Source: Granulibacter bethesdensis
GTDB taxonomy: Bacteria; Pseudomonadota; Alphaproteobacteria; Acetobacterales; Acetobacteraceae
Length of the DNA: 64,000 bases
Direction: 5' to 3'
Assembly: GCF_001889545.1 (NCBI RefSeq)
Contig: NZ_CP018194.1
Coordinates: 2,181,501-2,245,500, forward strand
In this document: piece after piece, positions 47,628-56,252 of the stretch
Position numbering within the stretch: position 1 is the stretch's first letter
Layout: each line of letters starts with the position of its first letter
Notes under the pieces: model-generated
Databases searched by the model: none
What the model saw: only the letters and a program-made list of their open reading frames with translations
What the model was told of the DNA's origin: nothing
Program-made: the position numbers and the translations under genes

Positions 47628-50447
47628 GTGAGCACCTCCCCGACGCCGGACGCAGCGCTTCCGGCCAGCACCCATCTGATCCTGATCGACGGATCGGGAT
47701 TCATTTTCCGCGCCTTCCACGCCTTGCCGCCGATGACAAGACCGGATGGAACACCGGTCAATGCCGTCTTCGGCTTTACCAACATGCTGGCGCGGTTTCT
47801 GAAAGATCACGTCGGCACGCATCTTGCCGTGATTTTCGATGCAGGGCGGACCACTTTCCGCAATCGGCTCTATCCGGCCTACAAGGCGCATCGTCCGGAG
47901 CCGCCGCCGGAACTGATCCCTCAATTTGCGCTGATCCGGGAGGCCACGGCCGCCTTCGGCGTCCCCGCAATCGAACTGCCCGACTGGGAAGCGGATGACC
48001 TGATCGCCTCCTATGCCCGTGCTACGGTGGCACAGGGCGGGCGCGTCACCATCGTCTCCTCCGACAAGGATCTGATGCAATTGATCCAGCCCGGTGTGGA
48101 GATGCAGGATCCGATCAAACAAAAAACCATTGGCCCGGCCGAGGTGATGGAAAAATTCGGCGTTGCGCCGGAGAAAATGATCGACGTGCAGGCATTGATG
48201 GGGGACAGCGTCGATAACGTTCCGGGTGTTCCCGGGATTGGTCCCAAAACCGCTGCCCAGCTGATCAACGAGTATGGCGATCTCGACGGTGTTCTCGCGT
48301 CACTGGAAACGATGAAGCCCAGCAAGCGCCGGGACAATCTCGCGGCCCATGCCGAAGATGCGCGGATTTCCCGTCAACTGGTGGCATTGAGTCAGGATGC
48401 CCCGCTGCCAGTGCCGATCACTGATCTGAGCGTTCGTCAGCCGGATGCTGCCGTTCTTCAGGCCTGGCTGAATGCGCAGGGATTCCGCAGCACCGCGGCA
48501 AGGCTCGGGCTTGAGACAGGTGGCAGCCCTTCCCCCTCTGCTCCCGCTGCCAGCACAGCCTCAACAGCCTCAACAGCCTCAACAGCCGCCGCTGCCATAC
48601 ATTCTACCCTTCCTGCCTCCTCCGCGCCGTTCGGCCCTTATGAAACCGTCACCACCGTCGAAGCTCTGGAGCCATGGCTGGCGGAAGCACGGAAAACCGG
48701 GCTGTTCGCCATGGATACCGAAACCGACGGGCTGGATGCACAACAATGCAGGCTCGTTGGTATTTCGCTCGCAATTGCACCGGGGAAGGCCTGCTATATC
48801 CCGCTTGATCACCAGACCACGCTGGATCAGCCGGTACGCCAGCCTGCCATTGCGGAGATTGCCGCCGCGCTCAACCCGCTTCTGGCCGATCCGGCGGTTC
48901 TGAAAATCTTCCAGAACGGCAAGTTCGATCTGGCCGTGCTGCGCCGTCATCAGATGCCGGTGATCTCACCGATCGACGACACCATGCTGATTTCCTACGC
49001 TCAGGAAGCCGGTGCGCACGGGCATGGCATGGACGAACTTTCCGTCCTGCATCTGGGACACAGCCCGATTACCTATGATCAGGTGACCGGCACCGGACGC
49101 AACCGCCTGCCCTTCCCGCAGGTTCCCATCGACAAGGCCACCGCCTATGCCGCCGAGGATGCCGATGTCACGCTGCGTTTGTGGCATGCGCTGCGTCCCC
49201 GCCTGCGCGAGACCAAATCCCTGACCGTCTATGAGCAGATGGAGCGGCCGCTAGTCCCGGTGCTCTGCGCGATGGAAGCAGCCGGCATTCGCGTCGATGA
49301 AGCCGAATTACGGCGCATGTCAGCGGATTTCGCCCTGCGCATGGCAGACATGGAGACGGAAATTCATCAGTTGGCCGGCCGTCCCTTCAACCTCGCAAGC
49401 CCGAAACAGCTGGGGGAGGTGCTGTTCGACGAGATCGGCCTGACCGGCAGCAAACGATCCAAAACCGGCGCATGGGGCACGGATGCGGCCACGTTGCAGG
49501 CGATCGCGGATGAAAGCGGCCATGCCCTGCCGGCCCGCATTCTGGACTGGCGGCAACTGGCCAAGCTGAAATCCACCTATGCCGATGCGCTGGTGGAGGA
49601 TGTCAATCCGCGGACCGGGCGGGTTCATACCTCATTCCAGATGGCGATCACCACCACAGGGCGTCTGTCCTCCAACGAACCGAATCTGCAAAATATCCCG
49701 ATCCGCACGAAGGAAGGCAGCCGCATCCGACGGGCTTTCATCGCCGATCCCGGCCATGTGCTGATCAGCGCCGATTACAGCCAGATCGAGTTGCGTCTGC
49801 TGGCGCATGTCGCCGATATTCCGCAGCTGAAGGACAGCTTCGCCAACGGCGAGGATATTCATGCCCGCACCGCCAGCGAAGTGTTCGGCGTGCCGATGCA
49901 AGGCATGGATTCCCTGACCCGCAGACGGGCAAAGGCGATCAATTTCGGCATTATTTACGGCATCAGCGCCTTTGGTCTGGCCCGGTCGCTGGGCATTTCT
50001 CCGGGCGAGGCGCGTCAGTATATCGATGCCTATTTCGCCCGCTATCCCGGCATCCGGGACTACATGGAACGGACCAAGGAAGAAGCGCGAATCAACGGTT
50101 TCGTGGTCACGCCCTTCGGGCGCCGCTGCTGGGTACCGGGCATCGCCGACCGCAACCCGGCCCGGCGCGGATATGCGGAACGGCAGGCGATCAATGCTCC
50201 GCTTCAGGGCGGAGCCGCAGATATCATCAAACGCGCCATGGTCAGGTTGCCTGCCGTGCTGGCTGATAGCGGTTTTCAGACCCGCATGCTGCTTCAGGTG
50301 CATGACGAATTGCTGTTCGAGGCCCCGGAGGCCGAAGCCGAAGCAGTCGCCCGCCTGGTCACCACAACCATGCAGGATGCTGCCCGGATTTCAGTGCCGC
50401 TGGTGGTGGAGACCGGGATTGGCACCAACTGGGGCGAGGCTCACTGA
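47628..50447 (+). CDS. polA: DNA polymerase I
   Basis: PolA has the 5' nuclease domain first (LILIDGSGFIFRAFHA; the H3TH stretch GVPGIGPKTA), then a 3'-5' exonuclease domain that keeps MDTETDGLD and so should proofread, then the polymerase domain (SADYSQIELR, RRRAKAINFGIIYG, LLQVHDELLFE). The length of 939 aa is normal. The start is GTG 47628. The linker between the first two domains contains a run of Ser-Thr-Ala repeats made by a 9-bp tandem repeat. Confidence 0.97.
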   Translation: MSTSPTPDAALPASTHLILIDGSGFIFRAFHALPPMTRPDGTPVNAVFGFTNMLARFLKDHVGTHLAVIFDAGRTTFRNRLYPAYKAHRPEPPPELIPQFALIREATAAFGVPAIELPDWEADDLIASYARATVAQGGRVTIVSSDKDLMQLIQPGVEMQDPIKQKTIGPAEVMEKFGVAPEKMIDVQALMGDSVDNVPGVPGIGPKTAAQLINEYGDLDGVLASLETMKPSKRRDNLAAHAEDARISRQLVALSQDAPLPVPITDLSVRQPDAAVLQAWLNAQGFRSTAARLGLETGGSPSPSAPAASTASTASTASTAAAAIHSTLPASSAPFGPYETVTTVEALEPWLAEARKTGLFAMDTETDGLDAQQCRLVGISLAIAPGKACYIPLDHQTTLDQPVRQPAIAEIAAALNPLLADPAVLKIFQNGKFDLAVLRRHQMPVISPIDDTMLISYAQEAGAHGHGMDELSVLHLGHSPITYDQVTGTGRNRLPFPQVPIDKATAYAAEDADVTLRLWHALRPRLRETKSLTVYEQMERPLVPVLCAMEAAGIRVDEAELRRMSADFALRMADMETEIHQLAGRPFNLASPKQLGEVLFDEIGLTGSKRSKTGAWGTDAATLQAIADESGHALPARILDWRQLAKLKSTYADALVEDVNPRTGRVHTSFQMAITTTGRLSSNEPNLQNIPIRTKEGSRIRRAFIADPGHVLISADYSQIELRLLAHVADIPQLKDSFANGEDIHARTASEVFGVPMQGMDSLTRRRAKAINFGIIYGISAFGLARSLGISPGEARQYIDAYFARYPGIRDYMERTKEEARINGFVVTPFGRRCWVPGIADRNPARRGYAERQAINAPLQGGAADIIKRAMVRLPAVLADSGFQTRMLLQVHDELLFEAPEAEAEAVARLVTTTMQDAARISVPLVVETGIGTNWGEAH
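48555..48587 (+). repeat. 9-bp tandem repeat inside polA
   Basis: ACAGCCTCA occurs three times in perfect tandem with a partial fourth copy. It encodes STA repeats in the linker between the 5' nuclease and proofreading domains. Copy changes would keep the frame. Confidence 0.9.
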
Positions 50448-50452
50448 TATCA

Positions 50453-50484
50453 CGCCGGTCAGGCATATCCCTGCCTGACCGGCG
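50453..50484. terminator. Perfect 13-bp hairpin after polA
   Basis: CGCCGGTCAGGCA pairs with its complement across a 6-base loop, starting 5 bp after the polA stop. Its core CCGGTCAGGC is the same as in the hairpin at 28162-28199. It lies between convergent genes and is a likely shared terminator. Confidence 0.7.
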
Positions 50485-50516
50485 CAAACACCAGCGTCTT
50501 TCAGATGACCGGAGCC

Positions 50517-51212
50517 TTATTCGGAATCAACCAGCACAAGCTCGGCCTGTTCGATTCCGGTAATCTCCAGCCGTTCCTCCTGCGTGATCGCCAGACCATC
50601 GCGCGCATCAACCTCTATATCGTTCACGCTGATCCGGCCGGTGGCGGGCACCAGATACAAATGCCGCGACGGATCGGTATCCAGCGTCAGGGTCTGCCCG
50701 GCCGCTACCGTTGCCGCCATTACGCGCGCATTGGCACGGATTGGCAGCGCGTCATCTCCCGCTATGCCACTGGCGAGGATCGTAAACCGGCCCTCTCGCT
50801 GCTCCCTTGGAAACGGGCGCTGCCCCCATGAGGGCGTGCCGCCTTCCGTGGCAGGCTCGATCCATATCTGGAACGACCGGGTCTTGCCGCTCTCCCTATT
50901 ATGCTCGGAGTGACGAATCCCTGAGCCAGCGGACATGACCTGCACATCCCCGGCTTCAGTCCTGCCATGATTCCCCAGCGAATCACGATGCGTGATCGCC
51001 CCCTCCCGCACATAGGTAATGATTTCCATATTGGCGTGAGGATGCATGGGAAAACCGGAATCCGCCGCAATCTCGTCATCGTTCCAGACGCGCAGCGCAC
51101 CCCAGCCCATCCGGGTCGGGTCGTAGTAATGCCCGAACGAAAAATGATGCGTTGCGTTCAGCCAGCCATGATTGGCGTGGCCCAGCCCGGGAAATGGCCT
51201 TTTCTCGATCAT
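50517..51212 (-). CDS. Pirin family protein (quercetinase-like, YhhW type)
   Basis: A 231-aa bicupin. The N-terminal cupin has the metal-binding histidines in GFPMHPHANMEIITYV and IRHSEHNRE, so a metal site is kept. Relatives include E. coli YhhW, which can oxidise quercetin; the native role is unknown. ATG 51212 has GAGGAG upstream. Confidence 0.9.
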   Translation of the reverse strand: MIEKRPFPGLGHANHGWLNATHHFSFGHYYDPTRMGWGALRVWNDDEIAADSGFPMHPHANMEIITYVREGAITHRDSLGNHGRTEAGDVQVMSAGSGIRHSEHNRESGKTRSFQIWIEPATEGGTPSWGQRPFPREQREGRFTILASGIAGDDALPIRANARVMAATVAAGQTLTLDTDPSRHLYLVPATGRISVNDIEVDARDGLAITQEERLEITGIEQAELVLVDSE

Positions 51213-51329
51213 GGTCCTGCTCCTCTATCAGGGGGAGAACTTTACAGCCTCCGTGGTGGAGCAGAGATGAAGCATAAGGATGCCCGGGGAAAGATCAAGA
51301 TCAGAACAACACTGTTTCTGTTTTGACGC

Positions 51330-51360
51330 CAGCAGGTCACAATGCTCTCGTGGCCTGCTG
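51330..51360. terminator. Hairpin after the 196-aa exported-protein gene
   Basis: CAGCAGGTCAC pairs with GTGGCCTGCTG (one T-G pair) across a 9-base loop. It lies between the pirin gene start and the stop of the exported-protein gene, so it may end the latter transcript. Confidence 0.5.
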
Positions 51361-51386
51361 ACGCAATGATGACTGATTTGGGTTAC

Positions 51387-51417
51387 TGGCCTGAATTATT
51401 GGCCTGAATTATTGGCC
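51387..51417. repeat. 13-bp direct repeat at the stop of the exported-protein gene
   Basis: TGGCCTGAATTAT occurs twice in tandem followed by TGGCC. The last copy contains the TAA stop of the gene ending at 51409, so slippage could alter the end of the protein or its 3' untranslated part. Confidence 0.8.
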
Positions 51418-51999
51418 GGGTTGGCGCATCATCCTGTACCCTTTGGGTACGTCGAAATAGGCCGGGGTAATATTGCTGTACGATACTTTCACAGCCGTCA
51501 GACTGGCCCCGTTCTGTGCACGTTCATGCGCATTCAGCAGCACGCCATCGGCAGTCAGGCAGACAATGCTGCCCTGTGCGTTCGGCTCAGTCACATCGTA
51601 CACTGTACAGGACTGGCCTGCGATCACCTCGGTTCCGGTCCTGTTGAAGCGGGCATTTTTAGGCGGTTCGAAAGTCATGCTCTGCGCCGCGCCCGGAGGC
51701 AACGGCATGACCGATTTCTGTCCATCAAGGACCATCACCCCATTGCCAGCCTTGCGGTCGATAATGATGTAATCCTTCGAATTTGGCGTCTCGATCCGAA
51801 GCTTTCCGGCAGATGCCAGCACCGTCACCATAGCCTGATGCCGGGAGCCATCAGGATCCACCGTATCATACAGCACCTGCACGTTTTTCGAGGGAATGAC
51901 GAGCGGCGCCGTCTCTGCCGCCAGACAGACACCCCCTGTCATGAAGGACGCCAGCATACCGGCCATAGCCGTCCATTTCAGTCCTGACGTCATCATCAT
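51409..51999 (-). CDS. Exported protein, third member of the paralogous family (196 aa)
   Basis: A signal peptide ends near CLA-AE. The mature domain matches the proteins at 39385 and 40014: VIAGQSCTVYDVTEP, GSIVCLTADGVLLNAH, then YFDVPKGYRMM, with both cysteines. Early parts (KNVQVLYDTV...GSRHQAMVTVLASAGKLRIE and IIDRKAGNGVMVLD) align with VSVVYSL and [16 protein letters not shown] in the 40014 gene. A DUF4412-like fold is possible. Three ATGs in a row (51999, 51996, 51993) are candidate starts. Confidence 0.82.
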   Translation of the reverse strand: MMMTSGLKWTAMAGMLASFMTGGVCLAAETAPLVIPSKNVQVLYDTVDPDGSRHQAMVTVLASAGKLRIETPNSKDYIIIDRKAGNGVMVLDGQKSVMPLPPGAAQSMTFEPPKNARFNRTGTEVIAGQSCTVYDVTEPNAQGSIVCLTADGVLLNAHERAQNGASLTAVKVSYSNITPAYFDVPKGYRMMRQPGQ

Positions 52000-52091
52000 T
52001 ATCCAATCCGCCTGTTATCCCACCCTGCGGCTTGTCCCATTTGGACGGATACCGGGGGGAAGGTCACCCGCCATCATGACGCAGAAAGGGT

Positions 52092-53036
52092 TTATTTCAA
52101 GCGGTCCGGCATGACAGCCAGCGCACCCTCGGGAATATTGTCCCGCAGCAACCCGGCCAGACGTCCGTAGCCATCGCCGCGAGGATCGGACCCACGCCAG
52201 ATCAGGCAGATCCGGCGGACAGCGGCCTCAGTCAGAGGAGACAGGGACAGCAGACCGTGCAAATCCTCCCTCCCCCGTGCGGCGAGGGCAGGCAACAGGG
52301 AATATCCCTCCCCGGCCGCTATCATATGCCGCAGCATTTCCAGACTACATGCAAACCGCTGTTTCTGCGTATTCGCGGCTCTGCTTCCATGTCGGGCACA
52401 GAGCGACAATGCCTGATCACGCAGACAATGCCCTTCCTCCAGCAGCAGCAGCCCATCAACCGGCAATTCGTCCAGATTGACATCGCGCCGGAATGCCAGC
52501 GGATGACCGGTCGGGCAGGCCAGGAGAAAGGGTTCATCCAGAATCGGCTCGGCCACAATTCCGTCCATCGGGCTGAGCCAGGCCAGCAACCCGATATCGA
52601 GTTTTCCGACACGCAGCGCATCCAGCAGATCGCCCGTTTTAAGTTCCTCGATCTGGAGCGACAGGCCCGGCAGACGGCCCAGCACACTCCGCAGCACCGA
52701 TGGCAGATAATACGGTCCCAAAGTTGGGATCACACCCAGCCGCAGCGTACCGGTCAGACTGCCCTGTTGTGACTGCGCCATTTCCAGCAACAGCCGCGCC
52801 TGCTGCAAAATGCCGCGCGCCTGGGAGAGAATTGCTTCCCCCTGCTCGGTAGGACGGACCTGACGATTGCCGCGGTCGAACAAGGTCACACCCAGCAGAT
52901 CTTCAAGTTTTCTGACCTGTTCGCTCAGGGCGGGCTGACTGACGCCGCATTGCTCGGCCGCACGCCCGAAATGCCGCAACTCGCTAACGGCGACAGCATA
53001 TTCCAGATCGCGCAGTGACAGGCCGGCCAGGTTCAT
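52092..53036 (-). CDS. oxyR: Hydrogen-peroxide regulator OxyR
   Basis: A LysR protein that senses peroxide by forming a disulfide. The redox pair C204 and C213 is in [14 protein letters not shown], with the same eight-residue spacing as C199/C208 of E. coli OxyR. The N-terminal helix-turn-helix ([18 protein letters not shown]) is standard. ATG 53036 gives 314 aa ([15 protein letters not shown]). It is divergent from katA, its likely target. Confidence 0.94.
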   Translation of the reverse strand: MNLAGLSLRDLEYAVAVSELRHFGRAAEQCGVSQPALSEQVRKLEDLLGVTLFDRGNRQVRPTEQGEAILSQARGILQQARLLLEMAQSQQGSLTGTLRLGVIPTLGPYYLPSVLRSVLGRLPGLSLQIEELKTGDLLDALRVGKLDIGLLAWLSPMDGIVAEPILDEPFLLACPTGHPLAFRRDVNLDELPVDGLLLLEEGHCLRDQALSLCARHGSRAANTQKQRFACSLEMLRHMIAAGEGYSLLPALAARGREDLHGLLSLSPLTEAAVRRICLIWRGSDPRGDGYGRLAGLLRDNIPEGALAVMPDRLK

Positions 53037-53056
53037 AGGGAACACCGAAACATCAT

Positions 53057-53079
53057 TAAGGAAAGAACGATTTTCCTTA
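53057..53079. promoter_or_regulatory. Inverted repeat between oxyR and katA
   Basis: TAAGGAAA-N7-TTTCCTTA has perfect 8-bp arms and lies in the 105-bp divergent promoter region. It is a good candidate OxyR operator, though it is not the E. coli ATAG-type consensus. Confidence 0.55.
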
Positions 53080-53141
53080 TACGTAAACCCATGGCAGGGT
53101 CACCCCAATGCCATAGATCTCGTGGATTGGAAATTACAGCC

Positions 53142-54662
53142 ATGCCCGATACTTCATACCCCTTTGCCCCGTCCGGCTCCTCCGGCAGCCCTGTTCTGAC
53201 CACCACGGCAGGCGCGCCGGTTGCAGATAATCAGAACAGCATTACAGCGGGTGCTCGCGGTCCAATCCTGCTGCAGGATTATCAGTTGATCGAAAAACTG
53301 GCGCATCAAAATCGCGAACGTATTCCTGAACGCGTCGTCCATGCCAAAGGCTCAGGCGCTTTCGGCACTTTTACCGTCACTGCGGATATTTCACGTTATA
53401 CACGCGCCAGCATTTTTTCCCGTATTGGCAAATCCACTGATGTGCTGCTGCGCTTCTCCACCGTCGCCGGTGAGCGTGGAGCTGCGGATGCAGAGCGCGA
53501 TGTGCGCGGATTTGCGCTGAAATTCTATACCGATGAAGGCAACTGGGATCTGGTCGGCAATAACACGCCGGTGTTTTTCATCCGCGACCCGATGAAGTTC
53601 CCCGATTTTATCCGCACGCAGAAGCGTCATCCACGCACCAATCTGCGCTCCCCCACCGCAATGTGGGATTTCTGGTCGCTCAGTCCTGAAAGCCTGCATC
53701 AGGTAGCGATTCTGTTCAGTGATCGCGGACTGCCGCAAGGCTACCGTTTCATGAACGGCTATGGCAGCCATACCTACAGCTTCTGGAATGATGCCGGCGA
53801 GCGTTTCTGGGTGAAGTTCCACTTCAAATCCCTGCAAGGCATCCGTACCTGGACCAATGAAGAAGCCAATGAGGTCATCGCTCAGGATCGGGAAAGCGCC
53901 CAGCGCGACCTGTACGAAGCGATTGAAAAAGGCGATTTCCCGCGCTGGCGCGTCTGTGTGCAGATCATGCCGGAGGCAGAGGCCAACAACACCCCCTACA
54001 ACCCCTTCGATCTGACGAAAGTCTGGCCGCATGCAGATTACCCGCTGATCGATGTCGGCGTGCTGGAGCTGAATCGCAATCCGGCACATTATTTCGCGGA
54101 GATCGAGCAGGCTTCGTTCTCGCCATCCAATATCGTGCCCGGGATTGGTTTCTCCCCCGACAAGGTGTTGCAGGGGCGTCTGTTCGCTTATGCCGATGCT
54201 CATCGCTACCGTGTCGGCACCCATTACGAAGCGTTACCGGTGAATGCGCCGAAATGCCCGGTTCATCACTACCACGCGGATGGCGCCATGCGGTTCGACG
54301 CACCGCAGGGAACCGATGCGTATTATGAGCCGAACTCCTTCAACGGTCCGGTGCAGGATCGCACGACCCAGGAACCGCCGCTGCGTATTTCCGGCGATGC
54401 CGACCGTTATAATCATCGGGATGGTAACGACGATTACACCCAGCCTGCCGCGCTGTTCCGCATGTTCACGGCTGAACAGAAGGAGCGCTTCTACCACAAC
54501 ATAGCCGGCGCCATGCAGGGTGTTCCCGGCTTCATCATCGCCCGTCAGCTGGAGCATTTCCGCCGCGCCGATCCGGAATGGGCGGAGGGTGTCAAGCGGG
54601 CGCTCGGTGATGCGTATCAGGAACCGGAATCTGCCCCGACCAATGCCGAGGCCCGTGCCTGA
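53142..54662 (+). CDS. katA: Monofunctional heme catalase
   Basis: A clade-3-size catalase of 506 aa that splits hydrogen peroxide. The distal His67 is in [12 protein letters not shown] and the proximal heme-ligand Tyr350 in [26 protein letters not shown] is also typical. ATG 53142 ([10 protein letters not shown]) is chosen; a longer frame overlaps the promoter. It is divergent from oxyR and ends at an intrinsic terminator. Confidence 0.96.
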   Translation: MPDTSYPFAPSGSSGSPVLTTTAGAPVADNQNSITAGARGPILLQDYQLIEKLAHQNRERIPERVVHAKGSGAFGTFTVTADISRYTRASIFSRIGKSTDVLLRFSTVAGERGAADAERDVRGFALKFYTDEGNWDLVGNNTPVFFIRDPMKFPDFIRTQKRHPRTNLRSPTAMWDFWSLSPESLHQVAILFSDRGLPQGYRFMNGYGSHTYSFWNDAGERFWVKFHFKSLQGIRTWTNEEANEVIAQDRESAQRDLYEAIEKGDFPRWRVCVQIMPEAEANNTPYNPFDLTKVWPHADYPLIDVGVLELNRNPAHYFAEIEQASFSPSNIVPGIGFSPDKVLQGRLFAYADAHRYRVGTHYEALPVNAPKCPVHHYHADGAMRFDAPQGTDAYYEPNSFNGPVQDRTTQEPPLRISGDADRYNHRDGNDDYTQPAALFRMFTAEQKERFYHNIAGAMQGVPGFIIARQLEHFRRADPEWAEGVKRALGDAYQEPESAPTNAEARA

Positions 54663-54718
54663 ACAGCTTTATTTTTCCAACTCCCCAGGACAGGCCGCAA
54701 TGCCTGTCCTGACCTCCA

Positions 54719-54749
54719 CCGCGTCTGTCTCTGACAGGCGCGGTTTTTT
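54719..54749 (+). terminator. Intrinsic terminator of katA
   Basis: CCGCG-T-CTGTC, loop TCT, GACAG-G-CGCGG forms an 11-bp stem with one T-G pair, followed directly by TTTTTT (54744-54749). The T run overlaps the stop codon of the convergent HugZ-like gene. Confidence 0.9.
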
Positions 54750-55470
54750 ATGCGCGGGCCAGACGTACCAGCTCCTGTCTGACACTGGATACATCACTCA
54801 CCGGCGCTGACCAGTTTATCCGCAACACCGGTTCTGACATCGGATCATCAGGCGCCAGATCGCAACCATCGCAATCCACCGTCACCATGCGCCAGCTTGC
54901 AGCCTTGCCGCCACCGCCCTGCGCAATCCGTGCCAGCGCATCCGGATGATCCGCATTACAATGCGTGATAATCTCCTCCTCCGCCGCGAGCAGTGCCGTG
55001 ACGGAGGCTTCGTCAGGACACAGCACAGAGCCCGGAAGGCGGGTGGCTCTTGCAAAGCCGCCCACCAGCATCGCTCCCAGCGGCTTCACCCTCACCAACG
55101 AAAAATCACTGAATCCCGCATAGGGTGCCGCATAGGGATGCACAGCCAGAAAACGCTGCCGCAGCGCCGGATCTTCCACCACTTCCGCCAATCCGGTGAC
55201 AGTGACACGCGGTGCGGTTTGTGGATTGACGGTCTCTGCCTCCCCGCTGGCCATCAGGGCCACCCTTTTCTCCACCCGCAAATGCCGCATATGCTCCGAC
55301 AGGCTGGACAAAAGCAGCAGAATCGACAAATCAGCCGCGCAGGCATAGGTGACAAGCGCTGCATAAGGCTGACCATCCTGCACGGTGGCCAGTGTCGCCT
55401 GCCGGTTAGAGCGCAGCAGAGAACGTGCCTGCCACGCAACCTGTTTCATGTCATGCGTATCCAGTGCCAT
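54748..55470 (-). CDS. HugZ-like heme utilisation / pyridoxamine-phosphate-oxidase-fold protein
   Basis: A 240-aa protein with an N-terminal split-barrel (residues about 10-145, LLRSNRQATLATVQDGQPYAALVTYA) and a C-terminal DUF2470-type domain (EEEIITHCNADHPDALARIA) that in HugZ proteins helps bind heme. Such proteins degrade or handle heme. It is convergent with katA. I see no Fur box upstream. Heme degradation is inferred from family. Confidence 0.86.
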   Translation of the reverse strand: MALDTHDMKQVAWQARSLLRSNRQATLATVQDGQPYAALVTYACAADLSILLLLSSLSEHMRHLRVEKRVALMASGEAETVNPQTAPRVTVTGLAEVVEDPALRQRFLAVHPYAAPYAGFSDFSLVRVKPLGAMLVGGFARATRLPGSVLCPDEASVTALLAAEEEIITHCNADHPDALARIAQGGGGKAASWRMVTVDCDGCDLAPDDPMSEPVLRINWSAPVSDVSSVRQELVRLARA

Positions 55471-55550
55471 AATCTATTTTTCCTGCCATTACGCCCTCAG
55501 CAGACCGCATTCTTTTACAGTCGTTTAAAGCCCACGAAACGGGATCCACC

Positions 55551-56252
55551 ATGACACAGACCATCGCCCTCGTGGATGATGACCGCAATATCCTCACCTC
55601 TGTCTCCATGACGCTGGAGGCGGAAGGATTTCAGGTCCGCACCTATACCGACGGAGAAAGCGCATTGCAGGGCCTGACGACCCGACCGGTGGATCTGGCG
55701 GTGCTGGACATCAAGATGCCCCGCATGGACGGGATGGAGCTGCTGCAACGTCTGCGCGCCCGCACCGCTTTGCCGGTTATCTTCCTGACCAGCAAGGATG
55801 AGGAGGTCGATCAGTTGATGGGCCTGCGGCTGGGGGCGGATGATTACATCACCAAACCTTTCAGCCAGCGTCTGCTGATCGAGCGCATCCGCGCCCTACT
55901 GCGCCGGAACGAGGTCAGCCGGGCGGACGGACAGGGTGCGGCCAGCGGAGGGCTGCTGACCCGTGGCGATCTGACCCTGGATGAGAGCAAGCACCAGTGC
56001 CTTTGGCATGGCAAAGATATTCAGTTGACGGTCACGGAATTCCTGCTGGTCAAGGCGCTGGCCGCCCGTCCCGGTGTGGTCAAATCCCGTGACCAGCTGA
56101 TCGATGCTGCCTATGGTGAAAACATCTATGTCGATGACCGCACCATCGACAGCCACGTCAAACGGGTCCGCAAGAAATTCCGCTCCGTGGATGATGATTT
56201 CAACCAGATCGAAACCCTCTACGGCATTGGCTATCGCTATAAGGAGCAGTGA
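55551..56252 (+). CDS. chvI: Response regulator ChvI
   Basis: An OmpR-type regulator of 233 aa. The phospho-acceptor is D53 in [11 protein letters not shown], the switch lysine is in ITKPFS, and a winged-helix DNA-binding domain follows ([25 protein letters not shown]). It matches ChvI, which controls envelope, acid and exopolysaccharide responses in alphaproteobacteria. It overlaps chvG by 4 bp. Confidence 0.94.
   Translation: MTQTIALVDDDRNILTSVSMTLEAEGFQVRTYTDGESALQGLTTRPVDLAVLDIKMPRMDGMELLQRLRARTALPVIFLTSKDEEVDQLMGLRLGADDYITKPFSQRLLIERIRALLRRNEVSRADGQGAASGGLLTRGDLTLDESKHQCLWHGKDIQLTVTEFLLVKALAARPGVVKSRDQLIDAAYGENIYVDDRTIDSHVKRVRKKFRSVDDDFNQIETLYGIGYRYKEQ

Noticed and set aside
47174-47785. 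N-terminal extension of the lipase-like gene by about 200 codons
   Set aside because: The extension overlaps the CHCC zinc-finger gene and polA start on the other strand and has no domain; only the part from about 47173 fits an exported hydrolase.
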